Under the pieces are notes generated by a model. The model ran no database searches, was not told the origin of the DNA, and saw only the letters and a list, made by a program, of their open reading frames with translations. A stretch of DNA of 64,000 bases from Protopterus annectens (lineage: Eukaryota > Chordata > Ceratodontiformes > Protopteridae), in NCBI RefSeq assembly GCF_019279795.1, contig NC_056743.1, positions 928,476,694 to 928,540,693 of the forward strand, in the 5' to 3' direction. A program made the translations under genes and the position numbers. Below are positions 1 through 8,697 of this stretch, piece by piece; the first letter of the stretch is position 1, and each line of letters begins with the position of its first letter.

Positions 1-279
1 GGAACATCAAGATTAAGTGGGGTCCAGGTTACAAGACAGCCACCAAATAGAAAACCTCTTCCAATTGGATAATCAGGATTTCCAACCTCCTGCAGGACTT
101 GAAGCACATCCTCTGAAAAAAGGTGTCTGTGAGGAATCAAATTCCTATTGCCCACAGTGTCAGTTGAAGGGTGGACAGGTGTGTATGGATGACAGATCCC
201 TTATAACATGTGATGATTTGCCCTTGGCAAGATGCAGAAGAGGGAACCAGTGCTGTCGTGGTGGAAAGGGCGTCACCAA

Positions 280-1585
280 CTAGATTTTGGCAGCATCCTG
301 TTGAATCTCGGACAGGACTTTTGGAATGAGAGGAAGGGGAGAGAATGCATAAGGAAACATCCCCTTCCAAGAAAATGACAGGATGTCCATCTTCCACATT
401 AGAGGACCTGGGACACTGGCACAAAACAAAGGAAGCTGTCCGTTCAAAGGGAAGACAAAAAGATCCACTTGAGGAGTACCCCACTGATAGGTAATGTCCA
501 GAAAGACAGCCATGTGAAACATCCATTCAGGAGACTGAGTTAAGGACCTGCTCAGAATGTCTGCCACAATGTTCTGAGTGGAAGGGATATAAACTGGCTG
601 AAGAGTCACTTAATACTTGATAGCAAGATCCCATACCAGAAGTGCCAACCGGCAAAAAAGATAAGATCTTGCTTCTCTCTGTTTGTTGATATACCATATC
701 ACTGTGGTATTGTCTGTGAACACCTTGAGAGGTCCTGAGGAGGAAAGGCCTAAAAAGCAACCGAAGAACTAATTTCTTTGACAATGAGGTCCTCCTCCTG
801 CTGACAAGGTGACCACACCACCTGTACTTTTAGAGAGCCAAATGTCACCCCCATCCCATGTCTGAAGCGTCTGTGAACAATTCCTGAGAGGGCAGATGGA
901 GATGAAAAGGGATCCCTGGATTTAAAGACAACTGCTGAATCCACCAGTGATGTTGCTGTCTGACATAAAGAAGAGGAAGAACTAAAATGTCTAGCGGACA
1001 TGCATGTTGGAGCCACAATGACTTCAAAAAACACAAACTTTCTCATGTGAAGTCTGGCCACAGGGAGCATAGGAATGGTGAATGCCATGAAACCCAAAGC
1101 TCTCAAACTCCCTGGCCTGAAGCCAGAGGAAGAAGAGTTTGAAAGAAAGAAATTAGAGTTGAGGCCTTTGGAGAGGGCAGGGAAGCAAGCATTGGCACTG
1201 TCTGAATCCTGCAACCCAGAAAAACATGATCCTGAGCAGAAGTCAGAGAAGACATTTTGAAATTTATAGTGAACTCCAGGCTCTGAAGAAGGGAAACTGC
1301 AAAATGAAGATTTTGCCTGAGGGTCTCTGGAGAGGATGGCTGAATCAACAGGTCATCTCAATTAGGAAACATTGGGATCCCTCAAATCCTGTAAAAAAAT
1401 TTCACAGGAGCAAGGCATTTGGTGAACACCTGTGGGGCAGTAGAAAGGCCAAAGGGCAAAGGAGAGAACTGAAAGTGCCAGGAATCAACAGAGAAATGCA
1501 AAAACTTCCTGAAAACAGGATGGATCAGAATATGGAGATAAGCATCCTTGAGATCTCGAGACACCATATTGGCTTGAGAGAACAA
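280..1585 (-). pseudogene. RT-RNase H-methyltransferase remnant of element A
   Basis: A broken ORF2. RT is recognised near 1382-1585 by VSRDLKDAYLHI and LPFGLSTAP. The RT-RNase H connection is at 1103-1348, RNase H by ELFTDASDMGWG at 845-900 and a mutated DNTTVIWYINKQ region near 660-720, and the RNase H end by VADILSRS near 540. After this comes a methyltransferase-like stretch (VDLF, then a PYAFSPLPLIPKVL region) at 280-480. At least four frames are needed to read it, so no full protein can be made. The order of domains is that of DIRS ORF2. Confidence 0.8.
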
Positions 1586-1819
1586 GAGAAACCCTAATCC
1601 TGTGGACCACCCCTGCTATGAAGGCAGTGCTCATTGTGCCCCCCCCCCGCCACATGGAAACCTGCTGCAGGAGCTTCCTGAAAAAGCTGTTGTGCTTTTC
1701 TAAAGAAGAGAGGTTTATCTTCTTTCTGGTTCTGAGAAAAGGTCCATTGAGGGTTAACATAATGCACTCCCCAACAGCAGACAGGGTCTTTCCATCTTGC
1801 TCTCTCATGCTCAAAGTGC
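1001..1819 (-). repeat. Tandem duplication in element A, copy 1
   Basis: This segment of RT/RNase H to gag end recurs directly after itself. Copy 2 starts at 1820 and, once element B is removed, ends at about 8697. Copy 1 begins near a GCATGCATGTTGG motif and ends at CTCAAAGTG; the same two motifs bound copy 2. I count about 10 differences in the first ~155 aligned bases, so the duplication is old. Confidence 0.85.
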
Positions 1820-1972
1820 ATGCATGTTGGTGCCACCCTGACTTCAAAAAACACAAACTTTCTCATGTGAAGTATGGTCACAAGGAGCATAGGAATGGTG
1901 GATGCCATGAAACCCAAAGGTCTCAAACTCCCTGGCCTGAAGCCATAGGAAGACGAGTTTGAAAGAAAGAAA
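1820..1972 (-). repeat. Tandem duplication in element A, copy 2, first part
   Basis: It aligns without gaps to 1000-1152 and is then interrupted by element B. The rest of the copy resumes at 8065 and runs to about 8697. The junction with copy 1 falls in a short GTGCATGCATG sequence. Confidence 0.85.
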
Positions 1973-2011
1973 AAAGAAGTTATGTCCTTACCATAACGTT
2001 CCATGTGGAGT

Positions 2012-2157
2012 GTTCATCTCGCCTTGGTTATTACACATGGGTTCGGAGCCGATCCTCGGCTCCGTGTCGGCCGCCTGCAAGCTCTGCATCGAGAAGAAGC
2101 TCGAGATCACCTAATACCCACAATCCCCCTCTGCCTTTACCTCAGATCTAGTTTGCA
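2012..2157. repeat. Left (downstream) ITR of element B
   Basis: This is nearly a perfect inverted copy of 7906-8051. It contains the ACACATGGG motif, a perfect 9-bp stem with a 3-base loop (2044-2064, CGGAGCCGA / TCGGCTCCG) and an AGATCTAGTTTGC inner end that is shared in form with the ITRs of D, H and J. Confidence 0.92.
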
Positions 2158-2215
2158 AGCAAACCAGTCATAGAGAGCACACACACAAACCAAAAATTAC
2201 CTAATGATAGGATTA

Positions 2216-2217
2216 TC

Positions 2218-2257
<40 letters not shown>

Positions 2258-2262
2258 TACAC
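2216..2262. repeat. (TA)n microsatellite
   Basis: A run of TA dinucleotides with a few C interruptions in the non-coding part of element B between ITR and ICR. Nothing else is visible in it. Confidence 0.95.
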
Positions 2263-2360
2263 AAGTGTATTATATAATACAACTAATACAACTGCAGAAG
2301 GAGAATACTCCAGACCAGGCACCAAATCGAACGTTCTTCCTAAGGGTGGGAAGGGTGGGA

Positions 2361-2467
2361 GTGTAATAACCAAGGCGAGATGAACACTCCACATGGAACG
2401 TTATGGTAAGGACATAACTTCTTTATGTGAGAGTGTTCAATCTCGCCTTGGTTCTTACACATGGGTA
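2361..2467. repeat. Internal complementary region (circle junction) of B
   Basis: Bases 2361-2424 are the reverse complement of B's left end and 2425-2467 the reverse complement of its right end, so the segment reads as both termini fused. In the DIRS replication model this region templates completion of the ends and circle formation. It lies just downstream of the YR stop, the usual place. Confidence 0.93.
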
Positions 2468-2496
2468 GCGTCCCTAGCTCCATGATCCTGAGGAAC

Positions 2497-3630
2497 TCAC
2501 GGGAGAACGTTTTTGAGCACAGTGGAACCAAAGGTTGCCCTATCCCTAGAAACCCTGTCCACTTTGTAATGAGAGATAAATGTATGTGGTTTAGCCCAAG
2601 TAGCAGCCGCACAGATCGTGTCTAATGGTAAGCGAGCTGCGTGAGCTAAGGATGTAGACACTGATCTGGTAGAATGTCCTTTGGGTTTGACTGATAATGT
2701 TTGATTAGAAGCCTCATAAACATATGTGATACAATCAGTTAGCCATTTGGAAAGAGTCCGTTTCGTAACTGCTACACCCTTTCTGCTGTCAGCAAAAGCT
2801 ACAAATAGTTGATCAGATTTCCTGTGATATTTTGTTCTATCCAAATAAAATCTGAGTTGTCTATGGACATCCAATTTGTGCAACATATACTCCAACTTAT
2901 TAGAGTGGTTTTTGAAGAAGGTGGGTAATTCAATGGACTGATTAATATTATTAGTAGAGCAAACTTTGGGGAGAAAGGATGGATTAGTGCGAAGGGATAC
3001 TCTGTCAGAATGAAATAAGGGTGTTTAATAGAAAGAGCTTGAAGCTCAGACACTCGCCTAGCGGATGTAATGGCCACTAGGAATAGAGTTTTCCAGACAA
3101 AAATTTCAATGGGCAAATTGAGGCTGGTTCAAAGGGGGGCAACATCAATTTAGAAAGTAAGAGGTTCAGATTCCACGGTGATGTAGGACTTCTAACTGGT
3201 GGTCTGATATGAAAGGATCCCTTTAAAAAGGCTTTACAAAGTCTGTGAGCCATAATAGGCGCACCACATTCTTCCACATGATAGTTAGAAATGGCAGCCA
3301 ACTGTACTCTTAAAGTAGCAGGAGAAGCTCCTTCATGAAACAATTCTGTCAAGAACTCTAATATCTTGTTCAACGGAGCTATAACAGGGTCCAAATTATG
3401 TGAATTAGCCCAGAAGACGAAACGTTTCCATTTACTGGTGTAGGTCTTTGTAGTGGAAGCTTTATGAGAAGCCACTAAAATATTTTGAACCGCCAGTGTA
3501 AGGGAATCAGACCTGGCTAGAAAGGAGCGAGCAGCCAAGCTGCTAGATGGAGTGATTCGAGAGATGGGTGAGGGACTCCTGACGAGTGGGTCAGTAGATC
3601 CGGCTCTGGGTCCAGCATCCAAGGTCCCCG
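2497..3630 (-). pseudogene. Tyrosine recombinase ORF of element B (frameshifted)
   Basis: YR integrates the circular DNA copy. The N-terminal core-binding part (TTKTYTSKWKRFVFW and following, 3080-3470) lies in the frame that is also open across RT. After a shift near 3100 the first catalytic Arg region reads TSARRVSELQAL. After a second shift near 2890 the C-terminal part gives VHRQLRFYL, the HSTR box (H-x-x-R) and HTFISHYKVD with the tyrosine nucleophile. All catalytic boxes are present but split over three frames, so this copy is not functional as it stands. Its 5' part overlaps the methyltransferase end of ORF2. Confidence 0.9.
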
Positions 3631-5190
3631 AATGCGGTGATGCAATAGAAAGGGGAACCAAATCTGACGAGGCCAGAATGGGGCAATGAGGATTATAGTC
3701 CTCTGAAGGTTGTTGGCTTTCTGCAGAAATTTTGCAATCAGGGGAAATGGAGGAAAAGCATACAGGAGACCCGGGGGCCAATCGTGCACCAGCGCGTCCC
3801 TGGGGACTTCCCCTGGAGGGGTTAATAGGGCAAAGTAGCTCCTGCATTTGGCATTCATTGGAGACGCAAACAGATCGCAGGAAGGCTGGCCCCACTTGCG
3901 AAATATCATGTTCGCAATCGACTGTTTGAGGGACCACTCCTGAGGCAATAGTATTGCTCTGCTCAGCCTGTCGGCTATGACGTTGGATGACCCCGGGATA
4001 TGCGTTGCGATCAGAAAGCGACCCGTGGACTCCGCCCATTGCCAAATTCTCATGGCCTCTCTGCATAGTTGATAAGACCTGGTTCCCCCTTGCTTGTTTA
4101 TGTACCAGACTACGGACATGTTGTCTGTCTGAACTGCAATAGTTCCTAGAGGAAGAAGGGGAGCAAAGTGTTGCAACGCTAAAAACACTGCCCTCAACTC
4201 CAGAACATTGATGTGCAGATTGTACTCCAGATTGGTCCATTCGCCTTGGACTGTCTGTCCCTGAAAGATGCCCCCCCACCCTATCAGGGAAGCGTCCGTG
4301 GTTATCGTCGCTGACGGTGCGGGTAGCACAAATGGTCTTCCGCTGGACAGGTTGCAAGTCTGTAGCCACCAAGTTAGGTGTGATTTGCATGTGTTTGTTA
4401 TCAAAATTTCGTGAGTCAGAGGTAGTTGTTGGAATGACCATTGTGCAAACAGGAGCCATTGTAGAACTCTCATGTGCAGTCTTCCCAATGGTATCGCAAT
4501 GAGAGAAGCTGCCATGAGACCCAAGACCTTCAGAACCAGCTTTGCCGGGGACTTTTTGGACGACAGCAGGAGAGAAATGTTGTTTTGAAGTGCGACTATC
4601 CTTTCTGTAGGAAGCCTTAGAACCAAATGATGCGTATCTAATTCTGCTCCTATGAATAAGATATGCTGTGATGGCTGTAGCAAAGATTTTTCGAAATTTA
4701 CGGAAATTCTGAGGTGAATACAAAGTTGTAGGGTATAATCCCTGGCCTGTATCAGTTGACGCCTGGTGGTGGCAGACAGGAGCCAGTCGTCCAGATACGG
4801 AAACACCTGGAATCCTAGGCGCCTCAGATGAGACGCTACCACTGCCATGCATTTGGTGAAAACCCTGGGGGCTGAGGTCAGACCAAAGGGCAGGGCCTGA
4901 AACTGATAGTGACTGGCTCCCAGCCGGCGCAAATGATCCCTGGACGCCCTGGCCATTTTGATGTGGTAGTATGCGTCCTTCAGATCTATTGAGCACATCC
5001 AGTCATCCTTCTGTAAGAATGGAAGGATCGATTGAAGCGTGACCATTCGGAACTTTTCCTTCTTGACAAAGGTGTTGAGGTTGCTTAGGTCCAGAATCGG
5101 CCTCCAGTCCCCTGTCTTCTTTGGAACTAAAAAGAACCTTGAGTAAGTCCCGAATCCTATTTGGTCCGCTGGGACTGGTTGGATGACTCT
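3517..5190 (-). CDS. ORF2 of element B: reverse transcriptase, RNase H, Dam-like methyltransferase
   Basis: An open frame of 509 codons from the Met at 5046, with the same frame open upstream to about 5190 (FFLVPKKTGDWRPILDL, the RT N-terminus). Counting from that Met: RT with SIDLKDAY at 19-26, LPFGLTSAP at 52-60 and catalytic YLDD at 84-87; RNase H acidic residues D251 (TTDAS), E283 (LELRA), D308 (TDN) and D359 (IADRLSR); then a methyltransferase-like domain with DLFASPMNAKC from 391, DAL at 417, DW at 422 and AFPPF at 430-434. Above 5190 an A-run indel separates it from the N-terminal linker (5200-5573, GGRLALYPQAW and KLPDVPPHLRD). The catalytic residues look intact. Confidence 0.9.
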   Translation of the reverse strand, partial: RVIQPVPADQIGFGTYSRFFLVPKKTGDWRPILDLSNLNTFVKKEKFRMVTLQSILPFLQKDDWMCSIDLKDAYYHIKMARASRDHLRRLGASHYQFQALPFGLTSAPRVFTKCMAVVASHLRRLGFQVFPYLDDWLLSATTRRQLIQARDYTLQLCIHLRISVNFEKSLLQPSQHILFIGAELDTHHLVLRLPTERIVALQNNISLLLSSKKSPAKLVLKVLGLMAASLIAIPLGRLHMRVLQWLLFAQWSFQQLPLTHEILITNTCKSHLTWWLQTCNLSSGRPFVLPAPSATITTDASLIGWGGIFQGQTVQGEWTNLEYNLHINVLELRAVFLALQHFAPLLPLGTIAVQTDNMSVVWYINKQGGTRSYQLCREAMRIWQWAESTGRFLIATHIPGSSNVIADRLSRAILLPQEWSLKQSIANMIFRKWGQPSCDLFASPMNAKCRSYFALLTPPGEVPRDALVHDWPPGLLYAFPPFPLIAKFLQKANNLQRTIILIAPFWPRQIWFPFLLHHRIRGPWMLDPEPDLLTHSSGVPHPSLESLHLAAWLLAPF

Positions 5191-5573
5191 TTTTTTTCTA
5201 GCAGCTTTGAAATCTCTATAGCTGCTGGGTCTCGCAGATGGGGTGGTACATCTGGGAGTTTTCTCTTTGGGGTGGGGGTGGATAGGAATGGTATTTTGTA
5301 ACCTCTGGTAACAACGCTTTTTACCCAGTTGTCTGTAGTAATGTTTTGCCAGGCCTGAGGGTATAAAGCTAAGCGACCCCCGACTGCCTCCAGAGCAGGA
5401 CAGTCGGGCCTCCTCTCAGGAGTGCTGAAAAGGTTTACCAGGGGGGTATCCCTGTCACCTTGGTTTCTTGGACCCCTCTGCCGCGGCGGCGTCTTCCACC
5501 TCTGCCCCTCCTCTGCCTCTAGAGGGGCATCACCCTGTGTGCTTGGGAAAGATCCTTGGGGTTTTGAAACCAC

Positions 5574-7608
5574 ATTTTCCCACCACGTTGCCCTTTGGGG
5601 TACGGTCTGGAAGGGTGGAAAAAGCGGACTCCGACAGCAGACAGAGTCTTTCCCTCCTGTTCACACCGGGTAAGGGTCTCCTTTACTTTAGGGCCAAAAG
5701 TGTGGCACCATCAAATGGGGCGTTAGTAAAGGAAGACTTGAAGGCTTCCATAAGCGAACATAAGCGCATCCAGGATTGCCTACGAAGAGCAATCGCTGAA
5801 GCCGCTGCCCTACTCGATCCTTCGCTGCGTATGATATCAGCCTCATGGATGAGTTAACAATGGATGTAAGGGTATTTAGATGTGCCGAAACTTTCTCTGA
5901 GACAGCAGCATCTGTAGTACCCTGGAGGGTATCTCCCAACTCTTTGATTAGATCCCTCTGTAAGCGTGTAAAATGAGTCAAATAGTTCAGGGAACGCATA
6001 GAAAAAGCCGCTGAACTAAAAATGCGCTTCCCGTATCTGTCCATAGTCCTAGAATCTCTGTTAGGCAGATGGACAGATGAGGAAGACTCCGACATCTCCT
6101 TTTTCGTGGCCGCTGCCACCACCATGGCGTCTACTGGGACTCCTTTAGTAAGGTAAGCCTTGTCCTGGGGTGCAGTGATGTACTTATTAGGCTTCCTACG
6201 GACTGGTTCCACCGTATCAGGTGTCTCCCACGCCCTTCGAGCAATCAACTCCATTAACTCATCGAAGGGCGGAGTGACCCAGGAGGAGGAAGGGCGAGCA
6301 CCAAATGCCTTCAGCAGGACTGACTCATCCTCAGAAGGGGGGAGGGACTGCCAATCACCTCTCTGCTTAAGGATCTCCAAGATGTCAAAAAAAGGAGACA
6401 TCATCCGTAGGTGACTTTGGGGACCCTTCTGACTCATCCAAGTCAGTATCGGATGTTAAAGATTCCTGTGGAGAATCTAAGTGTCTCCTCTTACACAATC
6501 TTTTCCTAGGGACCTCTTCGGGGGGAACATCCGAAGAAGCCTCCGAGGAAGAGGGGGCACCCTCCAGGGGTGGCTGAGACACCGGTGCTCGACGCTTGGA
6601 TGTAGCCGTTGGTGCAGAGGAAGATAACGGTCCTTTAAGGGGAGGAGAGGATGCTTCTACTGATGTGGTTGTCTGGGTAGACAACACCTTCCTCATAAGA
6701 TCGAAGGCCCCCAGGTCCCGAGTCGAAGAATCTCCCGGTTCCGAAGAAATGGGAAGAATCCCCGAGACAGGCACCGAAGGCATCGACCCCGAGGGCGGAG
6801 CCGAATCAATCCGCGCAGAGGCCGCGAGGGGAAGAGTCGGAACCGAAACGTCGGTTCGACTCTCGGCCCCGGAACCAAGGACAGATCGTCGGCTCCGAGA
6901 CTCCGGTACCAGATCCGACGGAGTCGAGGTGAAAGGAACAGACCGAGAAAAGGACGGTTCTGGACCCGAGGGCTCCACAACCAGTAGATCAACCTCTTCC
7001 GGCTCCAAAGACTGGACAGGTCTCGGAGGAGGAACGGATGGAGACAATGGGAGGCCTTCAAGTTTCGACACCAACTGGGTGGAAACCGAAATAAGCTTGG
7101 ATAGGGCCGAATGTTCCAATAACTTCTGCACCACACGGTCCACATCGATATCGGAGAGCTTAGAAGAACGGGTCGAAGGAACCGAAGACGGAGCCGACCT
7201 CAACAGTGTCGAAGGAGGGAGCTCCATCACCGGTTCCAAGACTCGAGGCTCGGAAACTGACACCAGTTGAACACTCGGCCCCGAAGACTGTGGAACCGGT
7301 GATCTAACTTTAGTGGAAGAGCTCGGAGCCGATGACTTGGGCTCCGACGTCTTCGATTCCTTCGAGGACTTGGATGCCTGGTCAGAAGCATCCAGAGCCT
7401 CCTGAAAGGAAGGTTTTAATAAACCCCTGTCCATTAATTTCCTGCGCCTATCTGTCATGACCCTCCCACTGAAAGAATGACAAATAGAACAGTCTTCTTG
7501 CAAGTGGAGAGGGCCAAGACAGTAGACACAGGAAACATGGTTGTCAGTTACTGACATTTTTTGCCCACACTGGCAACGCTTGAAACCTGATTTGGTCTTT
7601 TCAGACAT
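5574..7608 (-). pseudogene. gag of element B (frameshifted)
   Basis: The start is at MSEKTKSGFK (7608). Residues ~12-45 form a Cys/His module (CQCG, then H-x-x-C-x-x-C-L-G-x-x-H and C-x-x-C). A long Ser/Pro-rich segment follows to about residue 390. A run of eight A at 6387-6394 shifts the frame from the N-terminal 407-codon ORF into the next (5688-6437), which carries PPFDELMELIARRAWETPD and MDRYGKRIFSSAAF, typical of the helical core. A second shift near 5800 separates the end, where EQEGKTLSAV-like sequence precedes ORF2. The product would be the nucleocapsid/structural protein of the particle. Confidence 0.85.
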
Positions 7609-7905
7609 GTCAAAGCAAGTATAAATATAGTCAAATCCAGAAAAACAGTCAAGTCCGGTAAAATTGTCAAATCCAGTAATGAGTCAATCCAGTTGTCAAA
7701 TCCAAAGAGTGGAGGGTAGGCCCCGAAGAAAACTCTGACTAAGTTTTATAACTTAAACGGAACCGAGATTTCCCTATACCTTACCACACTCACACAAACT
7801 ATTATTAAACAGTTTCTAACACTAAAGTACCAGAGAAAAAGCAAGAATAAAATTCTAAATCTTATCTGAGGTGCTCGAGCTCGACCCAGTGATGCGAACG
7901 CTGCA
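7609..7905 (-). other. 5' leader of element B
   Basis: Non-coding stretch between gag and the upstream ITR, AT-rich, with repeated GTCAAATCCAG-like units near 7630-7700. It is expected to be the transcribed leader. I see no ORF. Confidence 0.6.
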
Positions 7906-8051
7906 GCGGCAAACTAGATCTGAGGTAAAGGCAGAGGGGGATTGTGGGTATTAGGTGATCTCGAGCTTCTTCTCGATGCAGAGCTTGCAGGCGGCCGACA
8001 CGGAGCCGAGGATCGGCTCCGAACCCATGTGTAAGAACCAAGGCGAGATTG
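7906..8051. repeat. Right (upstream) ITR of element B
   Basis: Inverted partner of 2012-2157, including the hairpin (8001-8021, loop GGA, complementary to the left copy) and the CCCATGTG motif. By analogy with Dictyostelium DIRS-1 this end should carry the sense promoter. I see no clear TATA box here. Confidence 0.92.
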
Positions 8052-8064
8052 AACACTCTCACAT

Positions 8065-8697
8065 TCAGAGTTAAGGCCTTTGGAGGGGGCAGGGAAGCAA
8101 GCATTGGCACTGTCTGAATCCTGCAACCCAGAAAAACATGACCCTGGGCAAAAGTCAGAAAAGACATTTTGAAATTTATAGTGAACTCCAGGCTCTGAAG
8201 AAGGGAAACGGCAAAATGAAGATTTTGCCTAAGGGTCTCTGGAGAGGATGGCTGAATCAACAGGTCATCTAAGTATGGAAACATTTGGATCCCTCAAAGC
8301 CTGTAAAAAGCAAACATAGGAGCAAGGCATTTGATGAACACATGTGAGGCAGTAGAAAGGCCAAAGGAGAGAACTGAAACTGCCAGGAATCAACGGAGAA
8401 ATACAAAAATGTCCTGAAAACAGGATGGATCAGAATATGGAGATAAGCACCCTTGAGATCTAGAGACACCACATAGGCTTGAGGGAACAAGAGAAATCCT
8501 AGTTCTGTGGACCACCCTTCCTATGCAGGCAGTGCTCATTGTGCCCCCCCCCCCCACATGGAAACCTTCTGCAGGAGCTAAAGAAGAGAGGCTTATCCCC
8601 TTTCTGGTTCTGAGAAAAGGTCCATTGAGGGTTAACATAATGCACTCCAACAGCAGACAGGGTCTTTCCATCCTGCTCTCTCCTACTCAAAGTGTCC
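8065..8697 (-). repeat. Tandem duplication in element A, copy 2, remainder
   Basis: It aligns with 1153-1819, with a small deletion near 8575 relative to copy 1. It ends at the same CTCAAAGTG motif; beyond it the sequence runs on into gag that copy 1 lacks. Confidence 0.85.
8155..8490 (-). pseudogene. RT fragment of element A, copy 2
   Basis: It carries SLDLKGAYLHILIHPVF (8390-8490) and, further on, FPYLDDLL and an LGCRIQTVPML stretch. The catalytic YLDD core is still readable, but the GLSTAP box is lost through a small deletion near 8360. It is not functional. Confidence 0.8.

Larger units (their letters stand above)
1..1972 (-). mobile_element. DIRS element A, first segment (degenerate)
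   Basis: This is an old DIRS-type element, cut by the window start. Read on the minus strand it runs from the end of gag (about 1590-1819) through reverse transcriptase, RNase H and methyltransferase remnants into the first part of the YR region (about 1-170, with a degraded VLQEVGNPD stretch resembling the YR N-terminus of element I). From 1820 it re-enters an RT/RNase H segment already seen at 1001, so an internal tandem duplication is present. Element B interrupts the second copy immediately after 1972. The reading frames are broken many times. Family membership comes from RT and RNase H motifs and from similarity to element I. Confidence 0.85.
1973..8064 (-). mobile_element. DIRS-type YR retrotransposon B, nearly full length
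   Basis: A structurally complete element inserted in copy 2 of A. On the minus strand the order is upstream ITR (right), leader, gag, RT-RNase H-methyltransferase, YR, internal complementary region, downstream ITR (left). The left end begins AAAGAAGTTATG and the right end finishes CTCTCACAT; both ends are fixed by the ICR at 2361-2467, which joins their reverse complements. There is no target duplication. Frameshifts, several in homopolymer runs, break gag and YR, while ORF2 is mostly open. Integration is expected to be by YR-mediated recombination of a circular DNA, as known for the DIRS group. Confidence 0.93.

Noticed and set aside
2218-2262. TA-rich tract as a promoter
   Set aside because: It is a (TA)n microsatellite downstream of YR on the element's sense strand, with no other promoter context.
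6596-7270. 224-codon plus-strand frame
   Set aside because: Shadow of the Ser/Pro-rich gag of B on the minus strand; no motif of its own.
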